This document shows, piece by piece, positions 53,865 to 63,026 of a stretch of 64,000 nt of DNA (its first letter is position 1; each line of letters starts with the position of its first letter). The notes below the pieces were generated by a model. The model ran no database searches, had not been told where the DNA came from, and worked only from the letters and a program-made list of their open reading frames with translations. The DNA is from an uncultured Chloroflexota bacterium (lineage in GTDB: Bacteria > Chloroflexota > Anaerolineae > Aggregatilineales > Phototrophicaceae), in contig CALJKV010000114.1 of the NCBI GenBank assembly GCA_937974245.1, positions 1-64,000 on the forward strand. The letters are read 5' to 3'. The translations under genes were made by a program, and so were the position numbers.

Positions 53865-53945
53865 GATTGTGTCCAATTCCTGGTATCCAGCCATTTAACT
53901 TAACACTGGTACACGGTCAGGTCATTTATTGAAAAACAGCTTGTT

Positions 53946-53986
53946 TGCCGGGAAAAATGTGTTTCAGACCCACTTTCTTCCCGGCA
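53946..53986 (-). other. hairpin in the sdhA-sdhB spacer
   Basis: TGCCGGGAA (53946-53954) pairs perfectly with TTCCCGGCA (53978-53986). The spacer between sdhA and sdhB is 200 bases. The hairpin may adjust sdhB expression or protect mRNA. Confidence 0.45.
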
Positions 53987-54020
53987 GTTAATTACTGACG
54001 TTACGCGCTTCTCGCGTAGA

Positions 54021-54046
54021 GACAGTGGATTAAGCCCGCTGCCCCA
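54021..54046. repeat. dispersed repeat family R1 copy
   Basis: The sequence GACAGTGGATTAAGCCCGCT (54021-54040), then GCCCCA, matches the ribY and 61364 copies. It lies in the sdhA-sdhB intergenic region. Confidence 0.5.
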
Positions 54047-54064
54047 GGCACGCACGTTTCGCAC

Positions 54065-55888
54065 TTAATACGTGCGTTCTTTCGGCTTGAACCGTTCATC
54101 CTGTTCCATCAACGACAGATTCACTTTCTTATCGAAATTGAGTTCCGTGTTGATCGGCCCGGCAATAGCGGCTGCGCTCCCCTTATAAGTGGCGAGAGTA
54201 TGCACCATCCAGTTGACATCATCGCGATCCTTATAGTCTTCGCGGCTATGAGCGCCCCGGCTTTCGGTGCGGGCCACCGCCGATTCCGCCGTGATTTGCG
54301 CCAGGTCGAGCAGGCAGCCCAGTTCCCAGGCTTCCATCAGGTCGGTATTGAACTTGTGCCCATGATCGTCAATCACGACTTCGTTGCGATAGCGTTCGCG
54401 CAGTCCCTTAATCGATTCTACTGCCGACTTCATGCCGTTTTCTTCACGGAATACGCCGACATGATCCATCATGACCTGCTGCATTTCGTTCCGCAGTTCG
54501 TAAGCGCGGGCTTTACCCTTGTTATTGCGGATACGGTTGAGTTCGGCTTCAATCTCACCGGTGGGATTGGGTGGGAGCGGGACGAAATCAGCCTGTTTGA
54601 CATATTCGGCCATCTTCATACCACCACGCCGTCCGAAAACTACCAGATCAACCAGCGAGTTCGTGCCTAAACGATTCGCGCCGTGTGCACTCACACAGGC
54701 ACATTCTCCGGCGGCGTACAGCCCCGGCAGCACTGTCCAGTTAGCGTCCAACACGACTTCGGCGTTCACGTTGGTCGGAATCCCGCCCATCGCGTAGTGC
54801 GCCGTTGGTTGGATAGGCATCGGTTCGGTGAGCGGGTCAACACCCACATAGGTGCGGCAGGTATCCAGCGTTTCGGCCAGAGCATGGCGCACATGGTCGT
54901 CGTCAATGCGGCGGGTTTCTCCGGCTTCGGCCAGGTAGCGGTTGACGGTTTCCGGGCGAATATCCAGGTAAACATAATTCTTACCTTTAACGCCATTCCC
55001 GGCGCGTACTTCCAGGTAAATCGAACGGCTGACTACGTCACGACTGGCGAGATCTTTAATATTAGGGGCGTATTTTTCCATGAAGCGTTCGCCCTTGCCG
55101 TTAATCAGTACGCCGCCTTCACCGCGAATACCTTCGGTCAGCAGTACGCCCAGCCCATACAGCCCGGTAGGGTGGAACTGGAAGAACTCCATGTCCTGCA
55201 TGGGGATGCCCCGGCGGAACAGCACCGCGGTGCCGTCACCGGTCAGGGTATGAGCATTGCTGGAAATCTGCCAGACACGCCCCCACCCGCCCGTCGCAAA
55301 CATCAGGGCTTTGGCATGGAACACATGTAGTTCGCCCGTTCCAAGCTGGACGGCGATCACTCCGGCGACCTTGCCATTGTTCATAATCAGGTCTACGACA
55401 TGGTATTCGTCGAAGAACTTCACGTCATCCTTGATGCACTGCTGGTAAAGGGTTTGCAGAATCATGTGGCCGGTACGGTCCGCCGAGTGGCAGGCGCGAC
55501 GTACTGGTTTTTCGCCAAAGTTGCTGGTATGCCCGCCAAAACGACGCTGGCTGATGCGGCCTTCCGGAGTGCGATCAAAGGGCAGCCCCATGTGTTCCAG
55601 TTCGACAACTGCATCAATGGCTTCTTCGGCCAGCACCATCGCAGCGTCCTGGTCAGCCAGGTAGTCGCCACCTTTCACAGTGTCGTAAGCGTGCCACAGG
55701 GGTTTGTCTTCTTCCAGGTTGCCCAGCGCTGCGCCGATGCCACCCAGTGCTGCCCCGGTGTGGCTGCGGGACGGGTACAGCTTGCTGATCACTGCCACCT
55801 TCGCACCGCCCAGAACGGCATAGCGAGCAGCCATCAGCCCGGCGCCACCAGCACCAACGATAACGGCATCAAATTGATGTGTCTGCAT
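54065..55888 (-). CDS. sdhA: succinate dehydrogenase flavoprotein subunit
   Basis: This 607-residue subunit oxidises succinate to fumarate with covalently bound FAD. It has the N-terminal dinucleotide motif DAVIVGAGGAGLMAARYA, the flavinylation His in SRSHTGAALGG, the substrate Arg/His region (HPTGLYGLGVLLTEGIRGEGG), and HGANRLGTNSLVDLVVFG for FAD. The C-terminal domain carries SRGAHSREDYKDRDD. Length is family-normal. The upstream neighbour is the fused membrane subunit, 79 bases away. Confidence 0.97.
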   Translation of the reverse strand: MQTHQFDAVIVGAGGAGLMAARYAVLGGAKVAVISKLYPSRSHTGAALGGIGAALGNLEEDKPLWHAYDTVKGGDYLADQDAAMVLAEEAIDAVVELEHMGLPFDRTPEGRISQRRFGGHTSNFGEKPVRRACHSADRTGHMILQTLYQQCIKDDVKFFDEYHVVDLIMNNGKVAGVIAVQLGTGELHVFHAKALMFATGGWGRVWQISSNAHTLTGDGTAVLFRRGIPMQDMEFFQFHPTGLYGLGVLLTEGIRGEGGVLINGKGERFMEKYAPNIKDLASRDVVSRSIYLEVRAGNGVKGKNYVYLDIRPETVNRYLAEAGETRRIDDDHVRHALAETLDTCRTYVGVDPLTEPMPIQPTAHYAMGGIPTNVNAEVVLDANWTVLPGLYAAGECACVSAHGANRLGTNSLVDLVVFGRRGGMKMAEYVKQADFVPLPPNPTGEIEAELNRIRNNKGKARAYELRNEMQQVMMDHVGVFREENGMKSAVESIKGLRERYRNEVVIDDHGHKFNTDLMEAWELGCLLDLAQITAESAVARTESRGAHSREDYKDRDDVNWMVHTLATYKGSAAAIAGPINTELNFDKKVNLSLMEQDERFKPKERTY

Positions 55889-55967
55889 GAATATTGCTCC
55901 TTCAAGCTGACCGGCAAGCCTGCATGACTCAGGCTGACCGGGAAATAGTTCTCAGTATATTTGAAAT

Positions 55968-56972
55968 TTATTGATGCAGGGATTCAGCAGCACGCTGCGC
56001 CATTTCGATAGCGGTGCTGTCAATCGTGCCGATGAGCGCCAGGGTGCCGACGATAATCAACACCAGTGCACCAATCAATGAAACATAGACCATGCCACGC
56101 CGCAGAGTCGGGTTTTTGGCTGTGTAGTCGGTCAGCACGTAGCGCAGACCATTAAAGCCATGAATCACCACTAGCGCCAGTAGGCCAAAGTCATACAACC
56201 GCCAGATTGCCACGCCACCCAGGAACATATTCCAGCGGGCAGCGACAAACTCGACAGCCGTTCCGCTGACATTGACTGCGTCCGTGCCTACAACAGTGAA
56301 ATTGGCAGCGGTGATGTCGAACACGCCTTGAATGACGTGCATCATCGCCAGATGACCGAACACCAGTGGGATAATCAGCAGGCCGCTGATCCGCATGTAT
56401 GACCACCAGAAACGCTCAACCGCGCTGCCGGCTTTATCGGATTTCTTTTCACCGCCACCGGCAATCAACCCTTGCAGGAACGAGAACAGCACACCGGCTA
56501 CAATCGCCACAACGATGCCGACCACGAACGGGATTTGCGCCCGCAGGACATCCATGAGTGGGAGCACCTGGCTGTCGCCACTGTAGAAATTCAGCACATG
56601 ACCGAACATCCCGATAAAGACCGGTATAAGGATAATGGCAGCACCTGCCAGCACCATCCATGCCGCCCGTTCCTGGTACTTCCACCACTTGGGACGGAAG
56701 TCAATAAGAATAATACGGAAGCCGTTCAAGGCATGGTAAACGACGGCGCCGACCAGCAAGAACTCGCCAATCGTGAAGAGCGGCGTCTGGTAGGTGGCAA
56801 TCGCTTCGACATACAATTCCGGGTATAGCAGCGCCCAGGATGTATCAATAATATGCAGGGTGATAAACAGTACGACGCCCAGCCCACTCAGACGGTGGAG
56901 TACCCAACTCCACTGGCCGATGGCGCCGCGATACCGAAGGGTTTCGCTAACTGTAAGTACGAGGGAAGTCAA
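55968..56972 (-). CDS. sdhCD: fused SdhC-SdhD membrane anchor (cytochrome b)
   Basis: This 334-residue protein replaces the two usual anchors of about 115-130 residues each. The first half has HRLSGLGVVLFITLH and YHALNGFRIILIDF, the second MRISGLLIIPLVFGHLAMMHV and IHGFNGLRYVLTDY, the same pattern repeated. Each half has about three to four helices and histidines at positions that could bind haem b. It anchors SdhAB and reduces quinone. The start is TTG at 56972 with GGAGG eight bases upstream. Confidence 0.88.
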   Translation of the reverse strand: MTSLVLTVSETLRYRGAIGQWSWVLHRLSGLGVVLFITLHIIDTSWALLYPELYVEAIATYQTPLFTIGEFLLVGAVVYHALNGFRIILIDFRPKWWKYQERAAWMVLAGAAIILIPVFIGMFGHVLNFYSGDSQVLPLMDVLRAQIPFVVGIVVAIVAGVLFSFLQGLIAGGGEKKSDKAGSAVERFWWSYMRISGLLIIPLVFGHLAMMHVIQGVFDITAANFTVVGTDAVNVSGTAVEFVAARWNMFLGGVAIWRLYDFGLLALVVIHGFNGLRYVLTDYTAKNPTLRRGMVYVSLIGALVLIIVGTLALIGTIDSTAIEMAQRAAESLHQ

Positions 56973-57045
56973 AGCACAATCCTCCTATACAATGACCAGG
57001 TGGCTGCAAAAAAAGCGCACAAAAAACAGGCATAGATTGACGCGG

Positions 57046-57073
57046 ATTATAACACCCGGCTAATCTTACGCAA
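57046..57073 (-). promoter_or_regulatory. sdh operon promoter
   Basis: On the minus strand, TTGCGT (57073-57068), 16 bases and TATAAT (57051-57046) lie about 75 bases before the sdhCD start. The rest of 56973-57289 shows no gene. Confidence 0.5.
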
Positions 57074-57289
57074 ATCTATCATAGATATAGGTGATGGATG
57101 TCATGTGCATTATGAACTTTTGTCTCAGAGCATTGGGAGCAAAAAAATCAAAAACGCTGGGGAGATTGGGTAGTATGTGGTTCAAAACAGGACAGGTCTG
57201 ACGGGCAAAACTGTAGTTTTAGGGGATGACTGACTGCACCCCCTGGTTGAACGGATCTGGTTGATCGGTTATATGGAAAATGCGCTGCT

Positions 57290-57853
57290 TCACGCGCCTT
57301 CGTATGCCTGACGCAGCCACGCAAGGAGTTCATCATCAATCTCACCAATATCGGTCACTTTGACCAGATGCGAAACCATACCGTTGAAGCCGCCTTCTGT
57401 CAGGCGCTCGGTTGGCGTAACACCTTTGAGCTTGATCCCTACATCCATGCGTGTTTTGGTTGCGGGCTTCAGGCAGGCGAACTGTTTACTCCGGCGAAGG
57501 CTAACATACGCCATCATCGGCACCACCTGGATGTCGTCGCCAAACGCCATAATCTCCTGCAACAGCCGTTCATAGATCGGACGCATTGCCACTTTCGCGC
57601 CGGTGTACTGCTTCTCGATCAAAGAGTCGCGATCACCTTGCAAGGCGGCAGCACTCTGCTTCAACGAATGCGCGATCATGTTGGCGTAGCCATGCGTGAT
57701 GCCATGCGTTTCTTTGAGAAACTTGATGATTTCACCGTGCTTCTTAATACCGGATGATCGCGCAACAGCGACCCATTCGTCAAGTGATTTGCCGGTCTTG
57801 TCTTTCAGGTTCTCCGCCATCTTCTCAAATTCAGCGTTGGAATCCCGCGCCAT
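57290..57853 (-). CDS. DUF4287-domain protein (with DUF5655-like C-terminus)
   Basis: This 187-residue protein starts at the ATG at 57853 (MARDSNAEFEKMAENLKDKTGKSLDEW), five bases after GGAGAG. The N-terminal about 75 residues match the DUF4287 helical domain (KTGKSLDEWVAV; HGITHGYANMIAHS), and the C-terminal part resembles DUF5655 (IYERLLQEIMAFGDDIQVVP). Such proteins occur widely but have no assigned role. The palindrome at 57892 suggests regulation. Confidence 0.8.
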   Translation of the reverse strand: MARDSNAEFEKMAENLKDKTGKSLDEWVAVARSSGIKKHGEIIKFLKETHGITHGYANMIAHSLKQSAAALQGDRDSLIEKQYTGAKVAMRPIYERLLQEIMAFGDDIQVVPMMAYVSLRRSKQFACLKPATKTRMDVGIKLKGVTPTERLTEGGFNGMVSHLVKVTDIGEIDDELLAWLRQAYEGA

Positions 57854-57891
57854 GATTGTATTCTCTCCTCTCTCAATCAACCTCAAAACAA

Positions 57892-57915
57892 TTGTTCTAC
57901 CATAACATAGAACAA
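57892..57915. promoter_or_regulatory. palindromic operator upstream of DUF4287 gene
   Basis: TTGTTCTA (57892-57899) and TAGAACAA (57908-57915) form a perfect 8-8-8 inverted repeat about 40 bases before the start codon, in the likely promoter region. The cognate regulator is unknown. Confidence 0.55.
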
Positions 57916-57965
57916 ATGATTGAGTCAACCAGGATGCAAATCAAGCAGGGCAATCACAACAAGGC

Positions 57966-57995
57966 GAAAAACAGACAAGGGGCCTAAGCCCCTTG
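57966..57995 (-). terminator. intrinsic terminator of response regulator gene
   Basis: On the minus strand CAAGGGGC (57995-57988) pairs with GCCCCTTG (57983-57976) around a 4-base loop, followed by TCTGTTTTT, just after the regulator's stop codon. Confidence 0.8.
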
Positions 57996-58024
57996 CGTCA
58001 ATACAGATTAATCTTGCCAGCGCG

Positions 58025-58744
58025 TTATACTCGTTGTTCGTTGGCCTCGTCAAGCTGGCAAACCTGCGCTTTAATCGTATACCCACGCCCGTGCCGCGAC
58101 TGAATCAATGTAGGATGGTCCGGGTCGCTTTCCAGCTTGAGCCGCAGGTTGCGGATATGGTTACGTACCAGGGCGGAATCGCCGGACCCATTCGGATACT
58201 GCCAGACATCGGCTAAGAGGCGTTCGGTTGAATGCAGTTGATGCGGCGCATTGCACAAAAATGCCAGCAGTTCATACTCGACTCGCGTGAGCATCACCGG
58301 GCGATCATTCACTATGACCGTTAAGTTACCCGGATTGAGTTCGAGTACCGGCAGTACCACATCCTGGTCGTTGAAAGCCGCCCGGCGCAGGTGGGCCCGC
58401 AGGCGCGCCGCCAGTTCCTTCGCCATGAATGGCCTGCGTAAATAGTCGTCGCCGCCCGCATTCAAGGCATCGGCTGCTGTATGGATGGTGTCCGGGCTGG
58501 TAGTGAAGATGACCGGTATGTGGTTGATTTGAGTATTTTGTCGGATTTTACGGCACAACGATAATCCATCCACCCCATTCAAAGAGAGGTTTATCAGGCA
58601 GGCATCGGGCCGGTTGTTCACCAGAATTGACCAGGCATCTCTGGCATTATTGGTATGCCGCGTCGCATATCCTTCTCGCAGGAGCAGTGCATTCAGCATC
58701 TCCGACTCAGGGAAATCATGATCTACTACGAGGATTGTGGGCAT
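58025..58744 (-). CDS. OmpR-family regulator with a non-phosphorylatable receiver
   Basis: This 239-residue protein has an N-terminal receiver (1-120) and a C-terminal winged helix (about 140-230; TRVEYELLAFLCN, DSALVRNHIRNLRLKLE, HGRGYTIK). The usual phospho-acceptor Asp is Asn52 (CLINLSLNGVDG), the conserved Lys is Arg104 (YLRRPF), and only one of the acidic-pocket Asp pair remains (VVDHDF). It therefore cannot be controlled by standard phosphotransfer; it may be constitutive or bind a small ligand, like other pseudo-receivers. Confidence 0.9.
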   Translation of the reverse strand: MPTILVVDHDFPESEMLNALLLREGYATRHTNNARDAWSILVNNRPDACLINLSLNGVDGLSLCRKIRQNTQINHIPVIFTTSPDTIHTAADALNAGGDDYLRRPFMAKELAARLRAHLRRAAFNDQDVVLPVLELNPGNLTVIVNDRPVMLTRVEYELLAFLCNAPHQLHSTERLLADVWQYPNGSGDSALVRNHIRNLRLKLESDPDHPTLIQSRHGRGYTIKAQVCQLDEANEQRV

Positions 58745-58874
58745 CTCTGGTTCCTTGGCCGTTTCTTAAACCGTATATAAAACCAGTATAACCCACCCCT
58801 GTAGACTTTATACTTGTAAGATGTGAATGTTTTATGAAATCGCTGCGTCGAAAAATGCCGGGGAATTGCCAGTA

Positions 58875-58896
58875 GGGGCAGGATACGCCCTGCCCC
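58875..58896 (-). terminator. hairpin after ccmD-like gene
   Basis: GGGGCAGG (58875-58882) pairs perfectly with CCTGCCCC (58889-58896), just past the stop of the small minus-strand gene. No immediate U-run. Confidence 0.5.
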
Positions 58897-58914
58897 TGAG
58901 TGTTCAAAGTCGCA

Positions 58915-59070
58915 CTAATCCTGCTGGAACTGATCCAGCAACTGTACATCTTTTTTCAGGCTGCGGTAGCGGATCACCATGCTGCCGATGAAGGCAGCCA
59001 GGATGCTGAAAATCACCACTAAACCCAGCACTAAATACGCGCCGGTATCCGGCGTTACGGTTTCTGTCAT
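58915..59070 (-). CDS. ccmD: CcmD-like small membrane protein
   Basis: This 51-residue protein has one helix (about residues 11-34) followed by a basic tail (RYRSLKKDVQLLDQFQQD). The start is the ATG at 59070, 30 bases after ccmC's stop in the same direction. The position directly beside ccmC, size, single helix and charged tail match CcmD, which stabilises the CcmC haem-handling complex. The sequence identity of CcmD proteins is low, so this rests on context. Confidence 0.7.
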   Translation of the reverse strand: MTETVTPDTGAYLVLGLVVIFSILAAFIGSMVIRYRSLKKDVQLLDQFQQD

Positions 59071-59100
59071 GTCAGGCACTCCTGTCTGATTGAATACACC

Positions 59101-59874
59101 TTACTGATTCATGATTCGGGACTTCAGGGCGTGAACACGCTCGGCAAAATTCTCCTGCCGGATGCGATACCACATGAGCGTGATTGGGACGAGCAGCGCC
59201 CAGAACGGCATGTTCGACATCAGCGCCGCTGTCACGCCGGAAGTAGCGGCGACTTCAAACGCGCCTTCGGCTACGTCATTCTGCACGCTGGGGCCGATAA
59301 CCACCGGGTGAATCGTGTCGGGTCGGATGCGGGTGATAAGCAGCGTAATCAGGACGGTGACGAACGCCAGAATCCCGTATACAGCGGCAAAGCGGCGGCG
59401 CTGTTCCGGGTTTTCGATACTCTGGCGCAGCATCAGGTAGGCAGCGTAGGTCAGCACCATAATCGCTTCAGAAGTCAGGCGCGGGTCCCACGTCCACCAG
59501 GTATTCCAGATTGGACGCGCCCAGACCATCCCGGTAACCAGATTGATGAGCGCCAGCGCAACACCGACTTCCACCCCGGCCAGCGCAAGCGTATCCCATT
59601 TGACCGCACGGGTGCGCAGGTACTGGATGCCACCGATCACCGTACCGCCAAAGGCGACAAATGCCCCCAGGAAGGCCGGCATGTGAATATAGAACACGCG
59701 CTGCACATCGCCCTGGTCAACATCCGTGCCAGCATACCCCAGGGCCATGTAAAGGCCGAATACGACCCCGATGACGGTTACAACCGTCAGAATAGTCAGC
59801 ACCATAGGACGGGCTGCCGGTTTTGCCTGCACGTCGTCCCGTGCCATCCCTGTTGTATCTTGAACAGCAGTCAT
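59101..59874 (-). CDS. ccmC: haem exporter/cytochrome c biogenesis protein CcmC
   Basis: This 257-residue protein has six membrane helices and the tryptophan-rich haem-handling motif WARPIWNTWWTWDPRLTSE on the extracytoplasmic side, with flanking His residues (YIHMPA; DTIHPVV). It transfers haem to CcmE in the type I cytochrome c maturation route. The other ccm genes are not in the window. It is followed by a small CcmD-like gene. Confidence 0.93.
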   Translation of the reverse strand: MTAVQDTTGMARDDVQAKPAARPMVLTILTVVTVIGVVFGLYMALGYAGTDVDQGDVQRVFYIHMPAFLGAFVAFGGTVIGGIQYLRTRAVKWDTLALAGVEVGVALALINLVTGMVWARPIWNTWWTWDPRLTSEAIMVLTYAAYLMLRQSIENPEQRRRFAAVYGILAFVTVLITLLITRIRPDTIHPVVIGPSVQNDVAEGAFEVAATSGVTAALMSNMPFWALLVPITLMWYRIRQENFAERVHALKSRIMNQ

Positions 59875-60399
59875 AGACCATCATCTCCTTATTAATATGG
59901 ATCCCAATAATGTGTACTGTATCCGGCAGACCATTTGTACATAGAACTGGCGAATTCTAATAGGTTTAGCCCGAAGAATCTACCCGTAACCACCCCTGGC
60001 TTATCGAGCAGCAAGGAACATAACCGCCTTTGCATGACTGTGATTTACCTCGCCTTTTTTCACGCCGACGCTTGAATTTTCAAACTGTCTCCAATTTTTC
60101 CTAAACGATTTTTTTAGGGTGATTTCTAGTTTAGCCGTACCTGACGGTAGTTCCCGACATTGACCGCGAAAATCTTAACATATCCTGGTAGATTTGCCAC
60201 GTTTTACTCATATTTTGGCGGAGGCTGCTGACACACTACTACCGGGTAGCGCAAAAGATCACCCTGAAGCAGGGGGTTCGCCCTGGATTTAACCTTTAGG
60301 TACAGGCAAGGCATTATTAATAACCTTCATGTATTCGCTTCGGGAATTATTGCCTGTCAGGCGTAATCCAGCCCGCCTGTGATGAATGGAGATTATGAC
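59875..60399. other. gene-free stretch
   Basis: No gene or clear promoter seen. A short stem CCTAA/TTAGG flanks a T-rich stretch (about 60098-60118). The right end is the leader of the glycosyltransferase. Confidence 0.4.
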
Positions 60400-61170
60400 G
60401 TGAAAGTATCTTTGGTTATCCCAGCTTATAATGAATCTGAAGGGGTCGCGCAGACCGCTGCGGCCTTGTACCCGGTGCTGGATTATTTACGCACGAAATA
60501 CGAAGTGGAAGTTGTTTTCGTGAATGATGGTAGCAAAGACAACACAGAAGCCCTTCTCAAAGCGGAATTTGCTGATGTGCCGGAAGTCCGCATCGTTTCG
60601 CACGAGGTCAATCGGGGGTTGGGCGCGGCGATTCGTACCGGATTCCACAATGCAACTGGCGATTTGATCGTGACGACTGATTTTGACGGTACGTATCCCC
60701 TGACCACCGTCCCGCAGATACTGAGCCGGATGACAGTGGACAAGACCGACATCGTGACGGCGTCACCCTACCATCCCCAGGGTCATGTCGAGGGCGTGCC
60801 ACGCTACCGCCTGCTCTTCAGCTTCGGAGCCTCGCTGCTCTATCGCCTGCTCGTCACCTGGCATATTCATACCTGGACAGCGCTCTTCCGAGTTTATAAG
60901 CGCGAAGTGATTGAAAGTATAACATTTGAGAGTGACGATTTCCTGGCAGGGACGGAACTCCTGGTGAAGGCCCTGCGCGCCGGGTACACTGTCTCCGAAT
61001 TCCCGACGACGTTGTATGTGCGTACCTTCGGGCAGTCGAGCATCAAGATCGCCAAAGTAACCATGTTGCACCTCAAGTTCCAGTGGCGGCTGCTGCTGGC
61101 GACGCTCAAAAGGGAGGACTTGAATGCCCGCCCCCCTCAGCCAAGTGAGTTAGTTAATGAGCAGAACTGA
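60400..61170 (+). CDS. family 2 glycosyltransferase (no membrane domain)
   Basis: This 256-residue GT-A protein starts at the GTG at 60400 (MKVSLVIPAYNESEG), eight bases after GGAG. It has FVNDGSKDNTEAL, the DxD in TTDFDGTYPL, and an acceptor-side segment with ALFRVYKREVIES. It lacks the C-terminal helices of the 48620 protein. The product may be a lipid-linked glycan. It heads a cluster with an FAD oxidoreductase and a polysaccharide deacetylase. Confidence 0.9.
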   Translation: MKVSLVIPAYNESEGVAQTAAALYPVLDYLRTKYEVEVVFVNDGSKDNTEALLKAEFADVPEVRIVSHEVNRGLGAAIRTGFHNATGDLIVTTDFDGTYPLTTVPQILSRMTVDKTDIVTASPYHPQGHVEGVPRYRLLFSFGASLLYRLLVTWHIHTWTALFRVYKREVIESITFESDDFLAGTELLVKALRAGYTVSEFPTTLYVRTFGQSSIKIAKVTMLHLKFQWRLLLATLKREDLNARPPQPSELVNEQN

Positions 61171-61363
61171 GGTTGCCGCTGGTCTTAGCATCATCCCGGT
61201 TCATACTTCCTGTTTGAGGTACGCGTCACGTGAGTATAGTTATTGGGTATCGCCACAATGATCCTGGGGATGCCGATTATTTGCCGGGTGGCATACCGTT
61301 TCGCGATTGATGCGACACTTCTTTTTGTATAGAAGTTTCACAATGAATAGTATAATCTCATTT

Positions 61364-61391
61364 GAACAGTGGGCTTAAGCCTCTAGCCCTG
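61364..61391. repeat. dispersed repeat family R1 copy
   Basis: The sequence GAACAGTGGGCTTAAGCC followed by TCTAGCCCTG is a variant of the R1 element. It lies in the gap between glycosyltransferase and FAD oxidoreductase genes. Confidence 0.45.
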
Positions 61392-61434
61392 CCAGCCGAC
61401 TGTGTCCGTCCTACTTGCATGTAAGGGAAACAGC

Positions 61435-62793
61435 ATGACCCAGAACACCAATTCACACACAATCGCCGTCGTTGGTGGCGGTATCATGGGCGTTGCACTG
61501 GCGCACAAATTGTCGCAGAACGGTTTCGGTGTGACGGTCTATGAGCGTGGCAGCAACCTCGGCGGTCTGGCCGGGTACATTGACTATGATGGCATCCGTA
61601 TGGATCGTTTCTATCACACCATCCTCAGCAGCGACATGTCCATGCAAAACCTGATGGAAGCCGGAGGCGTGACGGATAAGCGGCATTTCGTGGCGACAAA
61701 ACAAGGCTTTTACGATAAAGGCAAACTGTATCCGTTTAATACCCCGCTCGACTTCCTGCTCTTCCCACCGCTGAATATTTTCCAGAGATTCCGGCTGGGT
61801 TTACAGGTCATCTATGCGCAATTTGAGAGCGACTGGCACAAAATGGATGTGGTACCGGTGGCGGATTGGTTAATTAAGGTCAGCGGGCGTGGCGTGTATA
61901 ACAAAGTATGGAAACCGCTGCTGCGGGCGAAATTTGACACGATGGCGACGGATGTTCCGGCCACCTATATCTGGTCACGACTGCGGCGGATGATGGGGAC
62001 ACGAGAAGGCGTGCAGTCCACCGAAATGATGTGCTACCTCGAAAACGGGTACTACACGCTGATCGAGGCACTGGCGCAGCAGTGCAGTGAACGCGGCGTC
62101 ATATTTCACCTCAACACGACAGTGCAGGAAGTAGTGATTGAAGACCGGCGTGCGGTTGGCATCCAGACGACTGAGGGATTAACCCGGTACGATGCGGTTA
62201 TCAGCACCCTGCCGTCACCGGTGTTGTCGCCGCTTATCCCTTCCGCGCCGGATACTTTCCGCACTCTGCTGTCAAACCAGCAGTACCTGGGCGTGCTGTG
62301 TCCGATGCTGCTTCTCAAAAAATCATTGATGCCCTTTTATGTTCTGAATATCACTGACGAGACTATCCCCTTCACGGCGATAGTTGAAACCACGAATCTC
62401 ATAGACCCGCAGTACACCAACGGCCATCATATCGTGTATCTGCCCAAATATCTTGCGCCGGATAACGAGATGGCACAGTGGCCGGATGACCGGGTGCGTG
62501 AGGAGTGGATGAAGCACTTCCGTCGCATGTTCCCGGATTTTGACGAAAGCCTGATTACTGAGTTCTGGGTACACCGTGCCAAGTACGTTGAACCCATCCG
62601 CCCCGTGAATACGCTGGATGAGATTCCGCCCATGCAAACCCCGGTTGAGCGGCTGTACATGGGCAATACCGTGATGATTTACCCGGAATTGGGGAATGGT
62701 GAAGCCGTTACGCGCTACGCTGCGAAGATTGCCGATCGGGTTATTGCCGATGCGCCAACCTGGTCACGACAGGCCGCGACAGTACCCGGATAG
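61435..62793 (+). CDS. NAD(P)/FAD-dependent oxidoreductase (amine oxidase/PPOX-like)
   Basis: This 452-residue protein has the dinucleotide-binding motif VVGGGIMGVALAHKLSQNG and an ERGSNLGGLAG second motif (residues about 13-48). The C-terminal part (PVERLYMGNTVMIYPELGNGEAVTRYAAKIAD) completes the FAD site. The pattern is that of protoporphyrinogen oxidase/UDP-galactopyranose mutase-like proteins. In this glycan cluster it may act on a sugar or lipid. The ATG at 61435 has AAGGGA upstream. Confidence 0.85.
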   Translation: MTQNTNSHTIAVVGGGIMGVALAHKLSQNGFGVTVYERGSNLGGLAGYIDYDGIRMDRFYHTILSSDMSMQNLMEAGGVTDKRHFVATKQGFYDKGKLYPFNTPLDFLLFPPLNIFQRFRLGLQVIYAQFESDWHKMDVVPVADWLIKVSGRGVYNKVWKPLLRAKFDTMATDVPATYIWSRLRRMMGTREGVQSTEMMCYLENGYYTLIEALAQQCSERGVIFHLNTTVQEVVIEDRRAVGIQTTEGLTRYDAVISTLPSPVLSPLIPSAPDTFRTLLSNQQYLGVLCPMLLLKKSLMPFYVLNITDETIPFTAIVETTNLIDPQYTNGHHIVYLPKYLAPDNEMAQWPDDRVREEWMKHFRRMFPDFDESLITEFWVHRAKYVEPIRPVNTLDEIPPMQTPVERLYMGNTVMIYPELGNGEAVTRYAAKIADRVIADAPTWSRQAATVPG

Positions 62794-63026
62794 CCCGGTA
62801 TTATGTCTCTTTTAAGATGGGGTGACTACCCCAAAAACAGCAGGTGTGATTAATGGTATATCGTGTATTATAGTAAGTATCTATCCGATCATTTGTCATC
62901 CCTGCTCCCGGCGCTCGTTCCCCTGGTTTTTTCACGAAATAGGAGCGAGAGCTGCGGCTCAGAAGCGGGGAAGGGGTATTTTGGGATAGGCCTCAATCAT
63001 CAAAAGAGTATTGAGAATAGGGAATC

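Noticed and set aside
59131..59895. 254-codon plus-strand ORF over ccmC
   Set aside because: Antisense shadow; highly charged, repetitive Asp/Arg/His composition.
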